Source: Echinococcus granulosus (Eukaryota; Platyhelminthes; Cestoda; Cyclophyllidea; Taeniidae). From it: DNA of 64,000 nucleotides. The stretch lies in NCBI RefSeq assembly GCF_000524195.1, contig NW_020170395.1:814718-878717 (forward strand), in the 5' to 3' direction. The translations under genes and the position numbers were made by a program. Below are positions 61,986-64,000 of this stretch, piece by piece. The notes under the pieces are model-generated. The model was not told the origin of the DNA and did not search any database. It worked only from the letters and a program-made list of their open reading frames with translations. Position 1 is the first letter of the stretch. Every line of letters starts with the position of its first letter.

Positions 61986-64000
61986 TTAAACAAGGAGTTG
62001 TTCCTGTCGCCTTGATCCCATGGATTCCCTCGCATAAGGTGCACTCTTGCTCATCATAAGGCGAGACAACTCCTCACTGAAGTAGCGGTAGAGCACGGTA
62101 ATTGCGCGTGGAGAGCCCGTTACCATGGCAGTGTCATCCTCTTCCTCTTCGTCCTCCTCGGTACCTGCGGCCCCCAGGCTGCTATTGCTCCCGTTGGTGC
62201 CACCAAACACCGTACCACTCACTTGCGTGGAGACGCGACTAGAGGAGAAGACGGCAGATGTAGAGAGATCCTGTCGGCTGCTTCGTGGCGTCGCTACTAA
62301 CGAAGCTTCCGGGTAGAGGGGGATTTTTAAGTTCCTATGTTGACCTTTGATCATCATCTCGTCAACCCAAATAATGAGAAGGCGGTAGAGGAAGCGCAAT
62401 TGGGACTAAAAGCGATGAAAATGGAGAACTTTTGTGCCTCCACTTGATTCTGCAGGAGTCACTGTAACAAAGGGATTCATAAGCCATGAGGTTGCATGCC
62501 GCGTGACAGAAAACTGACAATATAGTATAGCTAGAAAGTTAAGCACGCATGTAATGCTAATTGAAAGGAAAATGGAAAAGAGGACAAAAATGAAACACGG
62601 ATATTTATGGTAACCTAATTTGATTCACGTCAGCATCGTTCGTACCTTAGTCCCATGTTTGGTTTCCCATTCTACAACCTGGTCACGTGGAAGATTTGAG
62701 TTAGGGCTGAAGTAGTGGACCACGGATGAGCTGGAAGTATGGACAGTTGAAAAGGAAATGCTCTGAATTTTGTATAGATGAATGTTATGACTTTATGCAG
62801 TTGGTATTTGAACAGTATTTGAGATTCTAGAATAACTTGGTAAAGCAAAGCAGCCAGACATACAGTTGCGTCTCACTGTGAAATAATCAGGTAAGGGACC
62901 GGAAGTGAAGCCTCCTCAAAGCCTACTTTTTTTCCGCTTTTAATGCTGTATAACTGTATAGCAGTAAAACATTGTATTCCTCCTTATAATAAAAAGACTT
63001 TGTTTCTTTTCCTGATCAGAGACACCATCGAAGTCCGATTGTTCGAGCTGCCTACCTCTCGAGGAGCTTAGTGCGTATGAGTTAAGTGGATGGGTAATTT
63101 AGTGGGGCTGAGCCGGTGACAAAAGGTTGGGTAGGTTATTTATTTTCTAAATTTGCTCGTGTTTGTATTCTTCGTCAACTGTCACACCATAGGGATTTTA
63201 GGCATGATTGTGCTGGGGATGCTTCCTAGTAGACAGACTCTAAGCCGCTGCGATTTCGTTCAATTCTCTCGTACTAGTGGTTACGATAATATCAAGGCCA
63301 ATCAAATACCACAAGTACGCAATACTAGAACCGCCTCGTGTCGCCAGCATTCCGCATCATTTAGCAAGCAGTCGGAAAGTAGAAGCTTACCCAATACACG
63401 TCGACAAATGAAGACGCTCATATGGATGTCCGATTACTCAGGCTAGGGGACCGACAAATTCCTAAAGCTCGATCGCCTAGACAACAGATTATAAAAGAAT
63501 GAGTAACTGGATGCTACCTCGTGCCGGAATCCATAGGTCTTCATCGACTCATAGATCACAGCCCCCAGGGCTTTAGACTACTGTCGCCGTCTGTAGTTTC
63601 ACACCTGGCTCGCCGCAAGCTGCACGAATTAACCACTGTAATATTTTAACTGAAACAACCAGGATTATTCCACTATTTTAAGAAACCCCAATTTTAAGCA
63701 AACGCAGAGTGAAGTGATGCTTTGTCGAGAAGTGGGAGAGGCATAACAGACTAAAGCGCTCAAAACCTGATAACTTTAAAAAAAGACAAGGTGAGGAGGA
63801 GAAGAGGACGTTGCATGCGTGACTCACCACAGAGGCGACTGCAGCGCGGCGACGTAGTTTCAGAGACTTAAGGGTGTGAAAGAGGTCGACAAAGCGGTCT
63901 CGGTCCAGACATTCGATGAGAAGGTGAGCGGCGAGAAAGAGACCGCTACGCGTCGCTCCGTCAGCGCAGAGCACTACCGCGGGGCCGATTCCACGCGCCG
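61986..64000 (-). CDS. Receptor-type protein tyrosine phosphatase, C-terminal end (partial)
   Basis: Two exons are visible, the first cut by the window edge: 64000-63828 and 62405-61986, joined phase 0 to phase 0 and ending with TAA. The first contains the phosphatase signature loop VVLCADGATRSGLFLA, with the catalytic-type Cys and Arg spaced CX5R. The usual His before Cys is Leu. It continues as IECLDRDRFVDLFHTLKSL. The second begins QLRFLYRLLIIWV, matching the last helix of receptor phosphatase domains (QYQFLYKVIL in human PTPRZ). About 120 residues of tail follow, including a Ser-rich part and an acidic run (TEEDEEEEDD). The altered loop and terminal position suggest a membrane-distal D2 domain with weak or no activity. 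The extracellular and D1 parts are outside the window, so the subfamily cannot be named. Confidence 0.8.

Overview
This is a eukaryotic genomic window with multi-exon genes, AT-rich introns and two 100-base assembly gaps (9419-9518 and 27443-27542). The organism is probably a parasitic flatworm, most likely a tapeworm. Two things point that way. Two housekeeping genes are split by introns of only 30-35 bases next to genes with kilobase introns. A small non-coding LTR element also recurs that resembles the TRIM elements known from tapeworms. The organism is inference; the gene structures were read from splice sites, reading phase and recalled family sequences.

Layout. (1) 2164-7761, plus strand: C-terminal part of a DIS3L2-type 3'-5' exoribonuclease, whose 5' exons lie left of the window or were not found. 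(2) 8398-24849, plus strand: a second, apparently complete DIS3L2-type gene of 17 exons (1072 aa), head to tail with the first. (3) 24850-29148: intergenic DNA with a degraded LTR element and an antisense solo-LTR-like copy. (4) 29149-48369, minus strand: a PLEKHG5-like Rho guanine nucleotide exchange factor with DH and PH domains (14 exons, 966 aa as read). (5) 48370-56901: about 8.5 kb with no recognised gene, one LTR fragment and one possible LINE endonuclease fragment. (6) 56902-58747, plus strand: PSMD5, a proteasome-base assembly chaperone (8 exons, 525 aa). (7) 58846-59693, minus strand: IMP3 of the U3 snoRNP (4 exons, 182 aa), tail to tail with PSMD5 with 98 bases between stop codons. 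(8) 61986-64000, minus strand: C-terminal end of a receptor-type protein tyrosine phosphatase, cut by the right edge.

In every assembled gene the exon phases agree across all junctions and the summed lengths are multiples of three, which is the main support for the models. The genes do not form one pathway: RNA decay, Rho signalling, proteasome assembly, ribosome biogenesis and tyrosine phosphatase signalling sit side by side. The most notable points are the DIS3L2 tandem pair with different intron patterns, the minute introns, one probable GC-AG intron, an in-frame 186-base optional intron inside the DH domain, and the TRIM-like family with recognisable LTRs and polypurine tracts.
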